Shown here: piece by piece, positions 1 to 10,182 of the stretch
Layout: each line of letters starts with the position of its first letter
Position numbering within the stretch: position 1 is the stretch's first letter
Source of the DNA: Sphaerisporangium cinnabarinum
GTDB taxonomy: Bacteria; Actinomycetota; Actinomycetes; Actinomycetales; Cellulomonadaceae
NCBI GenBank assembly: GCA_003052455.1
Contig: QAPD01000077.1
Span: forward strand, 1-62,348
DNA: 62,348 nucleotides
Direction: 5' to 3'
Notes under the pieces: model-generated
Told to the model about the DNA's origin: nothing
Database searches by the model: none
What the model saw: only the letters and a program-made list of their open reading frames with translations
Program-made: the position numbers and the translations under genes

Positions 1-1962
1 GCGCTCCTCCGGGCCCTCCCCGGCGGGCAGGCCGCCGCCGGGCGCCCCGCCGGGGGGCGGCGGGACGCGGCGGGGCCGCGTGCCGCGTCGCGTGGGACGA
101 ACGAGGCGCCCGTCGCCTCGGGGCGCGGCCGCAGCCGCCGCGCCGGGCGGCCCGCGGCGAGCCCCGCGGCCGGCACCGACTCCCCGGGCGCGCGCCAGGA
201 CGCGCCGTCGGCCGCGAGCCGCGAGGAGCGCACCGCCGCTCCCGTGCTCGACCTCCCGGTGCGCGCCGACGAGCAGCGCACGGAGCAGCGTGGCGAGCGC
301 CGCGACGGCCGCCGCGACGCGCGGTCGGAGGCCGCCGCGGCGGTCGCCGAGGCGCTCGGCGAGGGCGTGCGCACGCGCGACACCGCGAACGAGTCGCCCG
401 ACGAGCGCGCCGCGCGCGCCGCCGCCGCCGTCGGTCTCGTCACGGGCGAGCGCGGCTCGCGCCGTGCGGGCCGGGGTGCCGGCGCACCGCGCACGGGCGA
501 GGGCGACGGCGACGCGCCGCGCGGCGACCGCCAGCGCGACCAGCAGGGCGGCGAGCGCCAGCGCGAGCAGCAGCCGGAGAAGCAGCCCGGCCAGCAGTCC
601 GGTCAGCAGACCCGTGGCGAGCGCCAGGGCGACCGTCGCGACGACCGTCAGCTCCTGGACGACGAGCGCGGCGGGCGCCGTCGTCGGGGCCGCGACCGGG
701 GCCGCGACCGCGACCGCAAGCGTGGCCGCAACCGCCAGGGACCGGACCTCTCGGGCCTCGACGACATCGAGGTCAACGAGGACGACGTGCTGCTCCCCGT
801 CGCGGGCATCCTCGACATCCTCGACAACTACGCGTTCGTCCGGACGAGCGGCTACCTGCCGGGCCAGAACGACGTCTACGTGTCGCTGGGCCAGGTGAAG
901 AAGGCCGGGCTGCGCCGCGGCGACGCCGTCACGGGCGCCGTGCGCCAGCCGCGCGAGGGCGAGAACCAGGGCAACACCGCGCGCCAGAAGTTCAACGCGC
1001 TCGTCCGCCTCGACACGGTCAACGGCATGTCGCCCGAGGCAGCGCGCGAGCGTCCGGAGTTCAACCGGCTCACGCCGCTGTACCCGCAGGAGCGCCTGCG
1101 CCTCGAGAACTCCGAGGCCACGCGCCTCACCCCGCGCGTCATCGACATCGTCGCGCCGATCGGCAAGGGCCAGCGCGGTCTCATCGTCGCGCCGCCCAAG
1201 GCCGGCAAGACGATCATCATGCAGCAGATCGCCAACGCGATCGCCGCGAACAACCCCGAGGTCCACCTCATGGTGGTGCTCGTGGACGAGCGACCCGAAG
1301 AGGTCACGGACATGGAGCGGACGGTCCGCGGCGAGGTCATCGCCTCGACGTTCGACCGCCCCGCGTCGGACCACACGATCGTCGCCGAGCTCGCGATCGA
1401 GCGCGCGAAGCGCCTGGTCGAGCTCGGCCAGGACGTCGTGGTGCTCCTCGACTCGCTCACCCGCCTGTCGCGCGCGTACAACCTCGCGGCACCGGCCTCG
1501 GGCCGCATCCTGTCCGGTGGTGTGGACGCGTCCGCGCTCTACCCGCCCAAGCGGTTCTTCGGCGCGGCGCGCAACATCGAGAACGGCGGCTCCCTGACGA
1601 TCCTCGCCTCGGCGCTCGTGGAGACGGGCTCGAAGATGGACGAGGTCATCTTCGAGGAGTTCAAGGGCACGGGGAACATGGAGCTCCGCCTGTCCCGCAA
1701 CCTCGCGGACAAGCGCATCTTCCCGGCCGTGGACGTCAACGCGTCCGGCACGCGCCGCGAGGAGATCCTCATGTCGCAGGACGAGCTGAAGATCATCTAC
1801 AAGCTTCGCCGCGTCATGGGCGCCCTCGACCAGCAGCAGGCGATCGAGCTGCTGCTCGGCCAGCTCAAGAAGACGCAGACGAACGTCGAGTTCCTGCTGC
1901 ACGTCCAGAAGACGACGCCCGGCGGGCTGGCCGACGACGACAACGTCGGCCGCACGATCTGA
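1..1962 (+). CDS. rho: Transcription termination factor Rho (5' truncated by window edge)
   Basis: Hexameric RNA-dependent ATPase that ends transcription at Rho-dependent sites. The frame is open from base 1, so the true start lies outside the window. The first ~720 nt encode a low-complexity region rich in Arg, Asp, Glu, Gln and Gly, the extended disordered N-terminus typical of actinobacterial Rho. From about 750 comes the RNA-binding domain ([20 protein letters not shown]), then the ATPase core with the P-loop PKAGKT encoded at 1195-1212 and the conserved [10 protein letters not shown] stretch at about 1285-1314. It ends [13 protein letters not shown] hairpin follows the stop. Identity is secure; only the N-terminal boundary is unknown. 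Confidence 0.97.
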   Translation, partial: ALLRALPGGQAAAGRPAGGRRDAAGPRAASRGTNEAPVASGRGRSRRAGRPAASPAAGTDSPGARQDAPSAASREERTAAPVLDLPVRADEQRTEQRGERRDGRRDARSEAAAAVAEALGEGVRTRDTANESPDERAARAAAAVGLVTGERGSRRAGRGAGAPRTGEGDGDAPRGDRQRDQQGGERQREQQPEKQPGQQSGQQTRGERQGDRRDDRQLLDDERGGRRRRGRDRGRDRDRKRGRNRQGPDLSGLDDIEVNEDDVLLPVAGILDILDNYAFVRTSGYLPGQNDVYVSLGQVKKAGLRRGDAVTGAVRQPREGENQGNTARQKFNALVRLDTVNGMSPEAARERPEFNRLTPLYPQERLRLENSEATRLTPRVIDIVAPIGKGQRGLIVAPPKAGKTIIMQQIANAIAANNPEVHLMVVLVDERPEEVTDMERTVRGEVIASTFDRPASDHTIVAELAIERAKRLVELGQDVVVLLDSLTRLSRAYNLAAPASGRILSGGVDASALYPPKRFFGAARNIENGGSLTILASALVETGSKMDEVIFEEFKGTGNMELRLSRNLADKRIFPAVDVNASGTRREEILMSQDELKIIYKLRRVMGALDQQQAIELLLGQLKKTQTNVEFLLHVQKTTPGGLADDDNVGRTI

Positions 1963-1989
1963 CGCGTCGCCCGGTCACCGACGGCGGGT

Positions 1990-2012
1990 GGCCCCGGGAA
2001 GTTCTCGGGGCC
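1990..2012 (+). terminator. Hairpin after rho
   Basis: GGCCCCG at 1990-1996 pairs with CGGGGCC at 2006-2012 and the stem can extend inward. There is no T-tract, as is common in high-GC actinobacteria. It lies 27 nt after the rho stop and just before the likely rpmE promoter. Confidence 0.5.
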
Positions 2013-2026
2013 CCCGCGCGTTCTGG

Positions 2027-2126
2027 CACAATGGTTCGTCGGCCTGCGCTCGTCAGGCCGCTTGTCGCCGGTTCACAGGCGCGGTAGCCGCACCTGACCC
2101 GGAGACGTCACCCCAAGGAGAAAACC
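2027..2126 (+). promoter_or_regulatory. rpmE promoter candidate and 5' leader
   Basis: A -10-like CACAAT lies at 2027-2032 with no convincing -35. The leader contains a 7-bp hairpin, CGGCCTG 2040-2046 with CAGGCCG 2054-2060, and a GGAG-type ribosome site before the ATG. Leader RNAs upstream of L31 genes are a described class in actinobacteria. Assigning this leader to that class is inference and needs a covariance-model search. Confidence 0.35.
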
Positions 2127-2345
2127 GTGAAGTCTGGTATCCACCCCGAGTACGTCGTCACCGAGGTGACGTGCACCTGCGGGAACACGTTCGTGACGCG
2201 CAGCACCGAGACGTCGGGCAAGATCAGCTCCGACGTGTGCAGCGCCTGCCACCCGTTCTACACGGGCAAGCAGAAGATCCTCGACACCGGTGGTCGCGTG
2301 GCCCGCTTCCAGGCGCGCTACGGCAAGAAGGACGCCGGCAAGTAG
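2127..2345 (+). CDS. rpmE: 50S ribosomal protein L31, zinc-binding form
   Basis: L31 sits on the large subunit central protuberance and bridges to the small subunit. The 72-residue protein has the usual start MKSGIHPEY and all four zinc-ligand cysteines (Cys16, Cys18, Cys38, Cys41), so it is the zinc-dependent C+ type and not the cysteine-free paralogue induced by zinc starvation. The C-terminus is basic (YGKKDAGK). The start has a good upstream ribosome site. It lies between rho and prfA, a conserved actinobacterial order, and is followed by a perfect inverted repeat. Confidence 0.97.
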   Translation: MKSGIHPEYVVTEVTCTCGNTFVTRSTETSGKISSDVCSACHPFYTGKQKILDTGGRVARFQARYGKKDAGK

Positions 2346-2353
2346 CAGCACCG

Positions 2354-2420
2354 CAGCGCCGGTGGTCCGAGCCCGACAACCTCTCCAGGGGCAGTCGGTG
2401 CGCTCGGACCACCGGCGCTG
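2354..2420 (+). terminator. Perfect 19-bp inverted repeat after rpmE
   Basis: The arm CAGCGCCGGTGGTCCGAGC at 2354-2372 is matched exactly by its reverse complement at 2402-2420, with a 29-nt loop. No T-run follows. It probably ends the rpmE transcript or separates rpmE from prfA. Confidence 0.6.
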
Positions 2421-2546
2421 TCGCGTTGTCGGGGTCGGCCGGACCGGCCGGCCCCGCGACGCGCCCGCGTGCGACCGCACGCCCGGCGCCGCCGCGCCGG
2501 GCCGCGACCGCCGTCCCGCACCGCCGTACCGTCCGAGGAGCCGTCC

Positions 2547-3650
2547 GTGACCGAGTCGTTCGCCGCCGTCGAGCCGTTGCTGGCCGAGCACGCCGAGATC
2601 GAGGCGCAGCTCGCCGACCCGGCGGTCCACGCCGACGCGGGCCGCGCCCGCACGCTCGGGCGCCGCTACGCCGAGCTCAACCAGGTCGTGGGCGCCTACC
2701 GCGCGTGGCGCGAGGCGAGCGACGACGCCGAGGCAGCGGCCGAGCTCGCCGCGCTGGGCGGCGACGACGGCGACGCGTTCGCCGCGGAGCTCCCGGGCCT
2801 GCGCGCGACCGAGGAGGAGGCGCGCGAGCGCCTGCGCCGCGTGCTCGTCCCGCGCGACCCCGACGACGGCCGCGACGTCATCCTCGAGATCAAGGCGGGC
2901 GAGGGCGGCGAGGAGTCGGCGCTGTTCGCCGGCGACCTGCTGCGCATGTACCTGCGGTACGCCGAGCGCCGCGGCTGGAAGACGGAGGTCCTGGAGTCGA
3001 CCGACTCCGACCTCGGCGGCTACAAGGACGTCCAGGTCGCGGTGAAGGCACGCAGCACGCCGTCCGACCCGGCCGAGGGCGTCTGGGCCAACCTCAAGTA
3101 CGAGGGCGGCGTGCACCGCGTCCAGCGCGTGCCCGTGACCGAGTCGCAGGGCCGCATCCACACGTCCGCCGCCGGTGTCCTCGTGTTCCCCGAGGTCGAG
3201 GACGCGGGCGAGGTCGAGATCGACCCGAACGACCTGCGGGTCGACGTCTACCGCTCGTCGGGCCCGGGCGGGCAGTCCGTCAACACGACGGACTCCGCGG
3301 TGCGCATCACGCACCTGCCGACGGGGATCGTCGTGTCCATGCAGAACGAGAAGTCCCAGCTCCAGAACCGGGAGCAGGCGATGCGTGTGCTGCGCGCGCG
3401 CCTGCTCGCCGCGCAGCAGGAGGCGGCCGCCGCGGAGGCGGCGGACCTGCGGCGCTCCCAGGTGCGGACCGTCGACCGCTCCGAGCGCATCCGCACGTAC
3501 AACTTCCCGGAGAACCGCATCGCGGACCACCGCACCGGGTACAAGGCGTACAACCTCGACCAGGTGCTCGACGGCGACCTCGACCCCGTCGTGCGCTCGG
3601 CCGTGGAGGCGGACGAGGCGGCCCGGCTCGCGGCCGCGGGCGAGGCCTGA
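2547..3650 (+). CDS. prfA: Peptide chain release factor 1
   Basis: Reads UAA and UAG stops and triggers peptide release. The 367-residue length matches the family. The catalytic GGQ is at residues 241-243 within [17 protein letters not shown], and the codon-recognition domain precedes it. The GTG start at 2547 ([15 protein letters not shown]) is chosen because it matches the family N-terminus and has GAGGAG six bases upstream; an in-frame start at 2469 would add a poorly conserved extension. The next gene, prmC, encodes the methyltransferase that modifies the GGQ glutamine and begins one base after this stop. Confidence 0.96.
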   Translation: MTESFAAVEPLLAEHAEIEAQLADPAVHADAGRARTLGRRYAELNQVVGAYRAWREASDDAEAAAELAALGGDDGDAFAAELPGLRATEEEARERLRRVLVPRDPDDGRDVILEIKAGEGGEESALFAGDLLRMYLRYAERRGWKTEVLESTDSDLGGYKDVQVAVKARSTPSDPAEGVWANLKYEGGVHRVQRVPVTESQGRIHTSAAGVLVFPEVEDAGEVEIDPNDLRVDVYRSSGPGGQSVNTTDSAVRITHLPTGIVVSMQNEKSQLQNREQAMRVLRARLLAAQQEAAAAEAADLRRSQVRTVDRSERIRTYNFPENRIADHRTGYKAYNLDQVLDGDLDPVVRSAVEADEAARLAAAGEA

Positions 3651-3651
3651 G

Positions 3652-4716
3652 ATGCGCGACGCGCGCTCCGGGTCGCCCGTGCCGGTCGAGCCGTCCGTGC
3701 CCGCGGAGGCGGCGGTGACCGCCGGGACCGCGGTCCCGGCCGTGCTCACCGTGGACGACCTCCGGCGCGCCGTGCGGGCCGCCGAGGGGATCCTCGCGGA
3801 GGCCGGCGTCCCGTCCGCGCGCCACGACGCGGAGGCCCTCGCGGCCTGGAGCCTCGGACTGCCGCGCCTCGAGTGGTACCGGCTGCCCGCGGGCGACGCC
3901 CCGCTCGGCCCGGCGCTGCCCGCGGGCGCGACCGACCGCTTCCTCGCCGACTACGCGGACGCGGTGGAGCGCCGGCGCGGACGCGAGCCGCTCCAGCGCA
4001 TCGTCGGGCACACGGTCTTCCGGCACGTCACGGTCGAGGTGCTCGACGACGTGTTCGTGCCCCGCCCGGAGACGGAGACGGTCGCGCAGGTCGCGATCGA
4101 CGAGGCGGCACGGCTCCGCGGCGACCCGGAGCGCGCGGACCGGCCGCCGCTCGTCGTGGACCTGTGCTGCGGGTCGGGCGTCATCGGGATCAGCGTCGAC
4201 GTCGAGGTGCCGGGCTCGCGGGTCGTCGCGGTCGACCTCTCGCCCGAGGCCGTCCGGGCGACGACGGCGAACGCCGCGCGCGTGGGGTCGGGCACCCAGC
4301 GCACGCTCGTCGGCGACGTGGGCGACCCCGCGCTCCTCGCCGAGCTCGACGGGACGGTCGACGTCGTCGTGTCGAACCCGCCGTACATCCCGCCGGACGC
4401 GGTGCCGGTCGACCCGGAGGTCCGCGACCACGACCCCGACCTGGCGCTCTACGGGCGCGGCGCCGACGGGCTGGAGGTGCCGCGCGCCGTCGTGCGCGCC
4501 GCCGCGCGCCTGCTGCGGCCCGGCGGCCTGCTCGTCATGGAGCACGCGGAGGTGCAGGCCGCCGACGTGCGCGCCGCCGCCGGTGCCGCGGACGCGTTCG
4601 TCGAGGTGCGCACGCTGACGGACCTCACGGGCCGCGACCGCATGGTCGTGGCACGCCGAGCCGGTGCTGCCGGTGACCCAGGGTCCCCGCACGGGCGTGG
4701 AAGGATGGACCCGTGA
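3652..4716 (+). CDS. prmC: Release factor glutamine methyltransferase PrmC
   Basis: SAM-dependent N5-glutamine methyltransferase that modifies the GGQ motif of release factors. The SAM-binding motif is VVDLCCGSGVIGIS and the catalytic NPPY is at residues 242-245 (SNPPYIPP). About 354 residues from the ATG at 3652. A GTG at 3715 with a GGAGG-like site before it could be the true start and would remove a Pro/Val/Ala-rich stretch of 21 residues. The gene follows prfA by one base, which fits co-translation of enzyme and substrate. Its stop overlaps the start of the next gene by 4 bp (GTGA). Confidence 0.93.
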   Translation: MRDARSGSPVPVEPSVPAEAAVTAGTAVPAVLTVDDLRRAVRAAEGILAEAGVPSARHDAEALAAWSLGLPRLEWYRLPAGDAPLGPALPAGATDRFLADYADAVERRRGREPLQRIVGHTVFRHVTVEVLDDVFVPRPETETVAQVAIDEAARLRGDPERADRPPLVVDLCCGSGVIGISVDVEVPGSRVVAVDLSPEAVRATTANAARVGSGTQRTLVGDVGDPALLAELDGTVDVVVSNPPYIPPDAVPVDPEVRDHDPDLALYGRGADGLEVPRAVVRAAARLLRPGGLLVMEHAEVQAADVRAAAGAADAFVEVRTLTDLTGRDRMVVARRAGAAGDPGSPHGRGRMDP

Positions 4717-5504
4717 GCTCCGTCCACCCCGTGACCGACCCGAACACCTGGGGCGCCGGCATCGACGAGGCGGTCAACGCGATCTCCCGCGGTGGCCTCG
4801 TCGTGCTGCCCACCGACACCGTCTACGGCATCGGTGCCGATGCCTTCGACGCCGAGGCGGTGTCCGCGCTGCTCGCCGCGAAGGGCCGCGGCCGGCACAT
4901 GCCGCCGCCGGTCCTCGTCCCGGACGCGCGCACGCTCGACGGCCTCGCCACCGACGTGCCCGACGACGCCCGCCGCCTCGTCGAGGCGTTCTGGCCCGGC
5001 GGGTTCACCATCATCCTGCGGGCCCAGCCGTCGCTCGCGTGGGACCTCGGCGAGACCCACGGCACGGTCGCGCTCCGCATGCCCGACCACCCGGCCGCGC
5101 TCGCGCTCCTGCGCCGCACCGGGCCCCTCGCCGTGTCGTCCGCGAACGCGACGGGTCGCCCCGCCGCGCTGCACGTCGACGACGCGCGCGAGCAGCTCGG
5201 CAGCGCCGTCGGCGTCTACCTCGACGGCGGGACGGCGCCCGGGGGAGTGGCGTCCACGATCGTCGACGCGACGTCCGGCGCGCTGCGCGTCGTGCGGCAG
5301 GGCGCCGTGACGCTCGAGCAGCTGCGCGAGGTCGCGCCCGTCCTCGGCCCCGACGACGAGCCGGCCGCCGAGCCGGGCGTCGAGCCGGGCGTCGAGGCCG
5401 CCCGGGAGGAGCCGGCGTCCGCGCCCACCGACGCCCTGGCCGACGCGTCCGCCGAGACCCGAGGCTCCGGCGACGCCGGGGAGCCGGAGGCGAACGGCGG
5501 GTGA
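4713..5504 (+). CDS. L-threonylcarbamoyladenylate synthase (Sua5/YwlC/TsaC family)
   Basis: Makes threonylcarbamoyl-AMP from threonine, bicarbonate and ATP, the first step of t6A modification at tRNA position 37. YrdC-domain signatures: GGLVVLPTDTVYGIGADA near the N-terminus, the basic AAKGRGRHMPPPVLV segment that replaces the usual KxRP loop, FWPGGFTIIL, and VSSANATGRPA. After about residue 210 comes a short acidic Pro/Glu-rich tail with repeated EPGVE units rather than a full Sua5 C-terminal domain. The GTG start overlaps the prmC stop and the stop overlaps the wecA start, indicating translational coupling. Confidence 0.94.
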   Translation: MSSVHPVTDPNTWGAGIDEAVNAISRGGLVVLPTDTVYGIGADAFDAEAVSALLAAKGRGRHMPPPVLVPDARTLDGLATDVPDDARRLVEAFWPGGFTIILRAQPSLAWDLGETHGTVALRMPDHPAALALLRRTGPLAVSSANATGRPAALHVDDAREQLGSAVGVYLDGGTAPGGVASTIVDATSGALRVVRQGAVTLEQLREVAPVLGPDDEPAAEPGVEPGVEAAREEPASAPTDALADASAETRGSGDAGEPEANGG

Positions 5505-6757
5505 GGGTCTACCTGCTCGTGATGCTCGTCGCCGCGGCGGTGACGTTCCTCGCGACACCCTTCGCGCGCTGGGTCGCGCTGCGCACGGGCGCCATCACGG
5601 CGGTGCGCGACCGCGACGTCCACACGATCCCGACCCCCCGGCTCGGCGGCCTCGCGATGCTGCTGGGGCTGGTCGTGGCGGTCGTCTTCGCGTCGCAGAT
5701 GCCCTTCCTCGAGAGCGTGTTCGTCGGCGAGGTCGCGGGGCGGATGGTCGCCGACGCGCGGATCTGGGGGATCGTCGGGGCGGCGGCGATCGTCTGCCTC
5801 CTCGGCATCGCCGACGACATCTGGGACCTCGACTGGATGACCAAGCTCGCGGGCCAGGTGCTCGCGGCCGGGCTCATGGCGAGCCAGGGCGTCGTGCTGT
5901 TCACGCTGCCCATCCCCATCGGGGAGCAGCAGCTCATCTGGTCCTCGCGCCTCCAGCTCGTCGCGACGATCCTCGTGGTCGTGGTGGCCATGAACGCCGT
6001 GAACTTCGTGGACGGCCTCGACGGGCTCGCGGCCGGCCTCGTCGCGATCGGGGGCGCCGCGTTCTTCCTCTACTCGTACGTGCTCACGCAGAAGGCGAGC
6101 GCCGACGACTACTCGAGCCTCGCGACCCTCGTCATCGCGGCCCTCGTCGGCATCTGCGTCGGGTTCCTGCCGCACAACTTCCATCCCGCCCGGATCTTCA
6201 TGGGGGACTCGGGCTCGATGGTCCTCGGCCTCGTGTTCTCCGCCGCGGCGATCGTCGTGACGGGGCGCGTCGACACGGCCACGCTCTCCGGCGCCCAGCA
6301 GATCCCGGCGTTCATCCCGCTCCTCCTGCCGCTCGCGGTGATCCTCCTGCCGCTGCTCGACATGGTCATGGCGGTCGTGCGCCGCGTCGCGCGCGGCAAG
6401 TCCCCGTTCCACCCGGACCGCATGCACCTGCACCACCGGATGCTCGCGATCGGGCACTCGCACCGGCGCGCCGTGCTCATCCTCTACGTCTGGACGGCCG
6501 TGTTCGCGTTCGCCGCCGTCGCGCTGGTCCAGTGGCACTGGCACGGCGTCGCCGCAGGCCTCGCGGCGGCCGTCGTGGCCGCGGCGCTCCTCACGCTCGG
6601 CCCGCTGCGCACGCGCGGGCGGTTCCTCGACGACGACGCCGCCGCGGCGGTCGACGTCCCGCCGGTCCTCGCGCCCCCTGCCTCCTCCGCGCCCGGGTCG
6701 ACAGACCCGGCCGCGCCGTCCGCCGTCCCCACCCCGCCGAAGGAAGCCTTGAGATGA
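5501..6757 (+). CDS. Undecaprenyl-phosphate sugar-1-phosphate transferase (WecA/TagO/MraY superfamily)
   Basis: Polytopic membrane enzyme that moves a HexNAc-1-phosphate from a UDP-sugar to undecaprenyl phosphate, the first membrane step of a cell-wall glycopolymer. 418 residues with about 11 membrane segments. Motifs in order: IADDIWDLD (Mg2+/lipid phosphate), NAVNFVDGLDGLAAG, FMGDSGSM, and the HLHHR-type loop in DRMHLHHRML. These favour WecA/TagO over MraY. The C-terminal ~40 residues are Pro/Ala-rich and cytosolic. The start GTG 5501 overlaps the previous stop (GTGA), and the stop overlaps the next start (ATGA). Confidence 0.93.
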   Translation: MRVYLLVMLVAAAVTFLATPFARWVALRTGAITAVRDRDVHTIPTPRLGGLAMLLGLVVAVVFASQMPFLESVFVGEVAGRMVADARIWGIVGAAAIVCLLGIADDIWDLDWMTKLAGQVLAAGLMASQGVVLFTLPIPIGEQQLIWSSRLQLVATILVVVVAMNAVNFVDGLDGLAAGLVAIGGAAFFLYSYVLTQKASADDYSSLATLVIAALVGICVGFLPHNFHPARIFMGDSGSMVLGLVFSAAAIVVTGRVDTATLSGAQQIPAFIPLLLPLAVILLPLLDMVMAVVRRVARGKSPFHPDRMHLHHRMLAIGHSHRRAVLILYVWTAVFAFAAVALVQWHWHGVAAGLAAAVVAAALLTLGPLRTRGRFLDDDAAAAVDVPPVLAPPASSAPGSTDPAAPSAVPTPPKEALR

Positions 6758-7281
6758 CGACGAGCCAGCCCGAGCCCGCCCGCCCGGACGACCGACCGGA
6801 CGCCAGGTCGGAGGGCACGTCGGACGGTACGGCGACCGACGTCCCCGTCGAGCAGACGATCGGCGCGCACGGCCGCGCGGTGCGTGCGGTGTTCCGCACC
6901 GCGCTGCGCGACGTGCTGGTGCTGCTGGGGGCGCTGACGGTGCTCGGCGTCGCCGTCGGCGCGCTCGTCGCCGGGCTGCCGGGGGTCTGGGGCGCGCTCC
7001 TGGGCGTGGGCGTCGCGCTCGTCTTCTCCGCGACCACGGTCTGGACGATGCTGCGCACCGTCGACGCGAGCCCGACCACGACGGCCGCGGTCGTCATGGC
7101 GAGCTGGCTCGGCAAGATGGTGGTGCTCGTCGCGGTCCTCGTCGTCCTGCGGGGCATGGACTTCTACGACCGGTGGGTGTTCGCCGGGGTCCTGCTCGTC
7201 GGGGTGATGGGCTCCGCCGCGCTCGACTACCGGGCCGTGAGCAGGGGACGGATCCCGTACGTCGACCCAGCGGCGCGCTGA
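6754..7281 (+). CDS. AtpI-like small membrane protein (ATP synthase protein I family)
   Basis: 175 residues: an acidic, disordered N-terminus of about 45 residues, then four predicted membrane helices (LRDVLVLLGALTVLGVAVGALVAG, LLGVGVALVFSATTVW, AAVVMASWLGKMVVLVAVLVVLR, FAGVLLVGVMGSAALDY). The position directly before atpB and the four-helix layout match the AtpI/UncI group, which in other bacteria helps c-ring assembly or cation supply. Sequence identity in this family is weak, so the call leans on context. ATG 6754 overlaps the wecA stop; GAAGGAAG upstream is a fair ribosome site. Confidence 0.75.
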   Translation: MTTSQPEPARPDDRPDARSEGTSDGTATDVPVEQTIGAHGRAVRAVFRTALRDVLVLLGALTVLGVAVGALVAGLPGVWGALLGVGVALVFSATTVWTMLRTVDASPTTTAAVVMASWLGKMVVLVAVLVVLRGMDFYDRWVFAGVLLVGVMGSAALDYRAVSRGRIPYVDPAAR

Positions 7282-7498
7282 CGTACCACCGGCGGGCGGC
7301 CGACGTACCACGAGGTCGCCGCGCCGGGGGAGGGACCCTCGTCCCGCAGCATGAGCAAAATGTCACAAGCGGCCGGGAACGGCGAGAGCACGCGGATCCA
7401 TACGTTAGGCTACTGGCGAATCCATGACGGCCAGGTCCGACGGCGTGCCCACCCACGGGTGACGGCTGCCCGGACCACACGACCATTGGGAGTCCACC
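7282..7498 (+). promoter_or_regulatory. Leader/promoter region before atpB (weak evidence)
   Basis: 217-nt gap. The least GC-rich part (AGCAAAATGTCACAAGC at about 7354-7370) is followed by a -10-like TAGGCT at 7406-7411, about 88 nt before the proposed atpB start. No consensus -35 sits at the right distance. A separate ATP synthase promoter here is plausible, but read-through from the upstream genes is equally possible. Confidence 0.3.
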
Positions 7499-8314
7499 CT
7501 GTCCACGCTTGCGACCCCCGTGCTCCTCGCTGCATCCGAGAGCGAAGGTGGCTTCCACGCGCCGTCCATCGCCGACTTCTTCCCGCCGGCGATCCTCTTC
7601 GAGGGCACCATCTTCCAGATCGACCGGATCTGGATCGTCCGGATCGTGGCCACGATCGTCCTCCTCGCGATCTTCGTCGTCGCCGCGCGTCGGGCGCGCC
7701 TGGTCCCCGGGCGCTTCCAGAACGCGATCGAGATGATGCTGGACTTCGTCCGGGTCCAGATCGTCGAGGAGATCATGGGCAAGGAGCACGCCAAGCGCTT
7801 CGTCCCGATGATCACGACGATCTTCTTCGCGGTCCTCGCCTTCAACCTCACGGGCATCATCCCCGGCCTCAACATGGCGGGGACCGCCCGCATGGGCCTG
7901 CCCTTCCTGCTCGCGCTGTGGGTGCTCGTCACCTACTGGGCCGTGGGCATCAAGGCGCACGGTCTCGGCGGCTACCTCAAGAACAGCCTCTTCCCCCCGG
8001 GGATCCCGGCGCCGATCTACCTGATCGTCACCCCGATCGAGCTGCTCCAGATCCTCATCATCCGGCCGGCCTCGCTCGCCATCCGTCTCGTCGCCAACAT
8101 GGTCGCCGGCCACATCATGCTGGTCCTGTGCTTCGCCGCGACGCAGTACTTCGTGTTCGAGGCGGTCCCCGCGATGAAGGCCTTCGGCGTCCTGACGCTC
8201 GCCGGCGGGCTGATCTTCACGCTCTTCGAGCTCCTCGTCGCGGCCCTGCAGGCCTACATCTTCGCGCTCCTCGCGTCGGTGTACCTCAACATCGCGCTCG
8301 AAGAGGAGCACTGA
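7499..8314 (+). CDS. atpB: F1Fo ATP synthase subunit a
   Basis: Integral membrane stator subunit that forms the proton half-channels. Hydrophobic helices run through the protein, and the essential Arg lies in PASLAIRLVANM (codon 8084-8086). The ribosome site GGGAG at 7488-7492 points to a start near 7499, where the only candidate is CTG, giving MSTLATPVLLAASESEGGF. The first conventional start in this frame is GTG 7520, which lies 27 nt from any Shine-Dalgarno. I list the longer form as the better-supported reading; the conservative alternative is 7520-8314. It is the first Fo gene of atpBEFHAGDC. Confidence 0.9.
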   Translation: MSTLATPVLLAASESEGGFHAPSIADFFPPAILFEGTIFQIDRIWIVRIVATIVLLAIFVVAARRARLVPGRFQNAIEMMLDFVRVQIVEEIMGKEHAKRFVPMITTIFFAVLAFNLTGIIPGLNMAGTARMGLPFLLALWVLVTYWAVGIKAHGLGGYLKNSLFPPGIPAPIYLIVTPIELLQILIIRPASLAIRLVANMVAGHIMLVLCFAATQYFVFEAVPAMKAFGVLTLAGGLIFTLFELLVAALQAYIFALLASVYLNIALEEEH

Positions 8315-8373
8315 CCCGAGGCCGCACCGCGCGCCCCGACCGACCCTCTCCCACCACGCACCACTCAATGTGA

Positions 8374-9256
<883 letters not shown>

Positions 9257-9257
<1 letters not shown>

Positions 9258-10072
9258 TGCGCGGAACGAGCGGCGAGTCCCTGACGCAGGCGCGGGACCG
9301 GTTCGAGCCGGTCCTGCGCTCGGCGGGCGAGAGCGCGCTCGCGCTCGGCGAGCAGCTCTTCGCGGTCACGGCGGCGCTCGACGAGTCGGCGCCGCTGCGG
9401 CGCTCGCTCGCGGACCCGTCGCGCTCCGGTGCGGACAAGGCCGGGCTCGTCACGGCCGTCCTCGCGTCGGGCTTCGACGAGCGCGTCGTCGACCTCATGG
9501 CCGGGCTCGTCCGGTCGCGGTGGTCGCGCGAGAGCGACCTCGCGGACGCGACCGAGCGTCTCGGCCTGGAGGCGGTCCTCGCGTCCGCCCAGGCGCGCGG
9601 TGCGCTCGAGCAGGTCGAGGACGAGCTCTTCCGGACGTCGCGCGCGCTCGTCGGGCAGCGCGAGGCACGGCAGATCCTCTCCGACGACACGATCGCCCCC
9701 GAGCGTCGCGCCGCGTTCGTGCACGCGCTGCTCGGCGGGAAGGCCGACCGTGCGACCGAGGTCCTCGCGGTCCACGCGACGCGCGCGCTGCGCGGGCGCC
9801 GGTTCGTCCCGACGCTGGGCTGGATCGGTGAGGTCGCGGCCGAGCGCCGGCAGCGCCTCGTCGCCTCCGTGACGTCGGCGACGGTGCTCACGCAGGCACA
9901 GCTCGACCGGCTCTCGGCGCTGCTCGAGCGGGCCTACGGGCGCGCCGTGCAGCTCAACGTCACGGTCGACCCCGCCGTCCTCGGCGGGATGCGCGTCCAG
10001 GTCGGTGCCGACGTCGTGGACTCCACGGTGCTGTCCCGGCTGGCCGACGCACGCCGACGTCTCGTGAGCTGA
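9257..10072 (+). CDS. atpH: F1Fo ATP synthase subunit delta
   Basis: Links the peripheral stalk to the top of F1. 271 residues, the longer actinobacterial form, with the OSCP/delta C-terminal signature near the end ([20 protein letters not shown], then [18 protein letters not shown]). ATG 9257 overlaps the atpF stop (TGATG), consistent with coupled translation. It is followed by a 110-nt gap before atpA with its own ribosome site. Confidence 0.95.
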
Positions 10073-10182
10073 CGAAGCCCACCCTTCCGACCGACGACCG
10101 TCCTGCCGGCCACCGGCCGCACAACCGACAAACGTTCGACCGCACCCGAACCACGAGGTGCGGCCACGACAGGAGAAGAGCA

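Noticed and set aside
4664-5500. N-terminal extension of the WecA-like protein
   Set aside because: The frame is open upstream but overlaps sua5 in a shadow frame. The GTG at 5501 overlaps the sua5 stop and gives a normal membrane-protein N-terminus.
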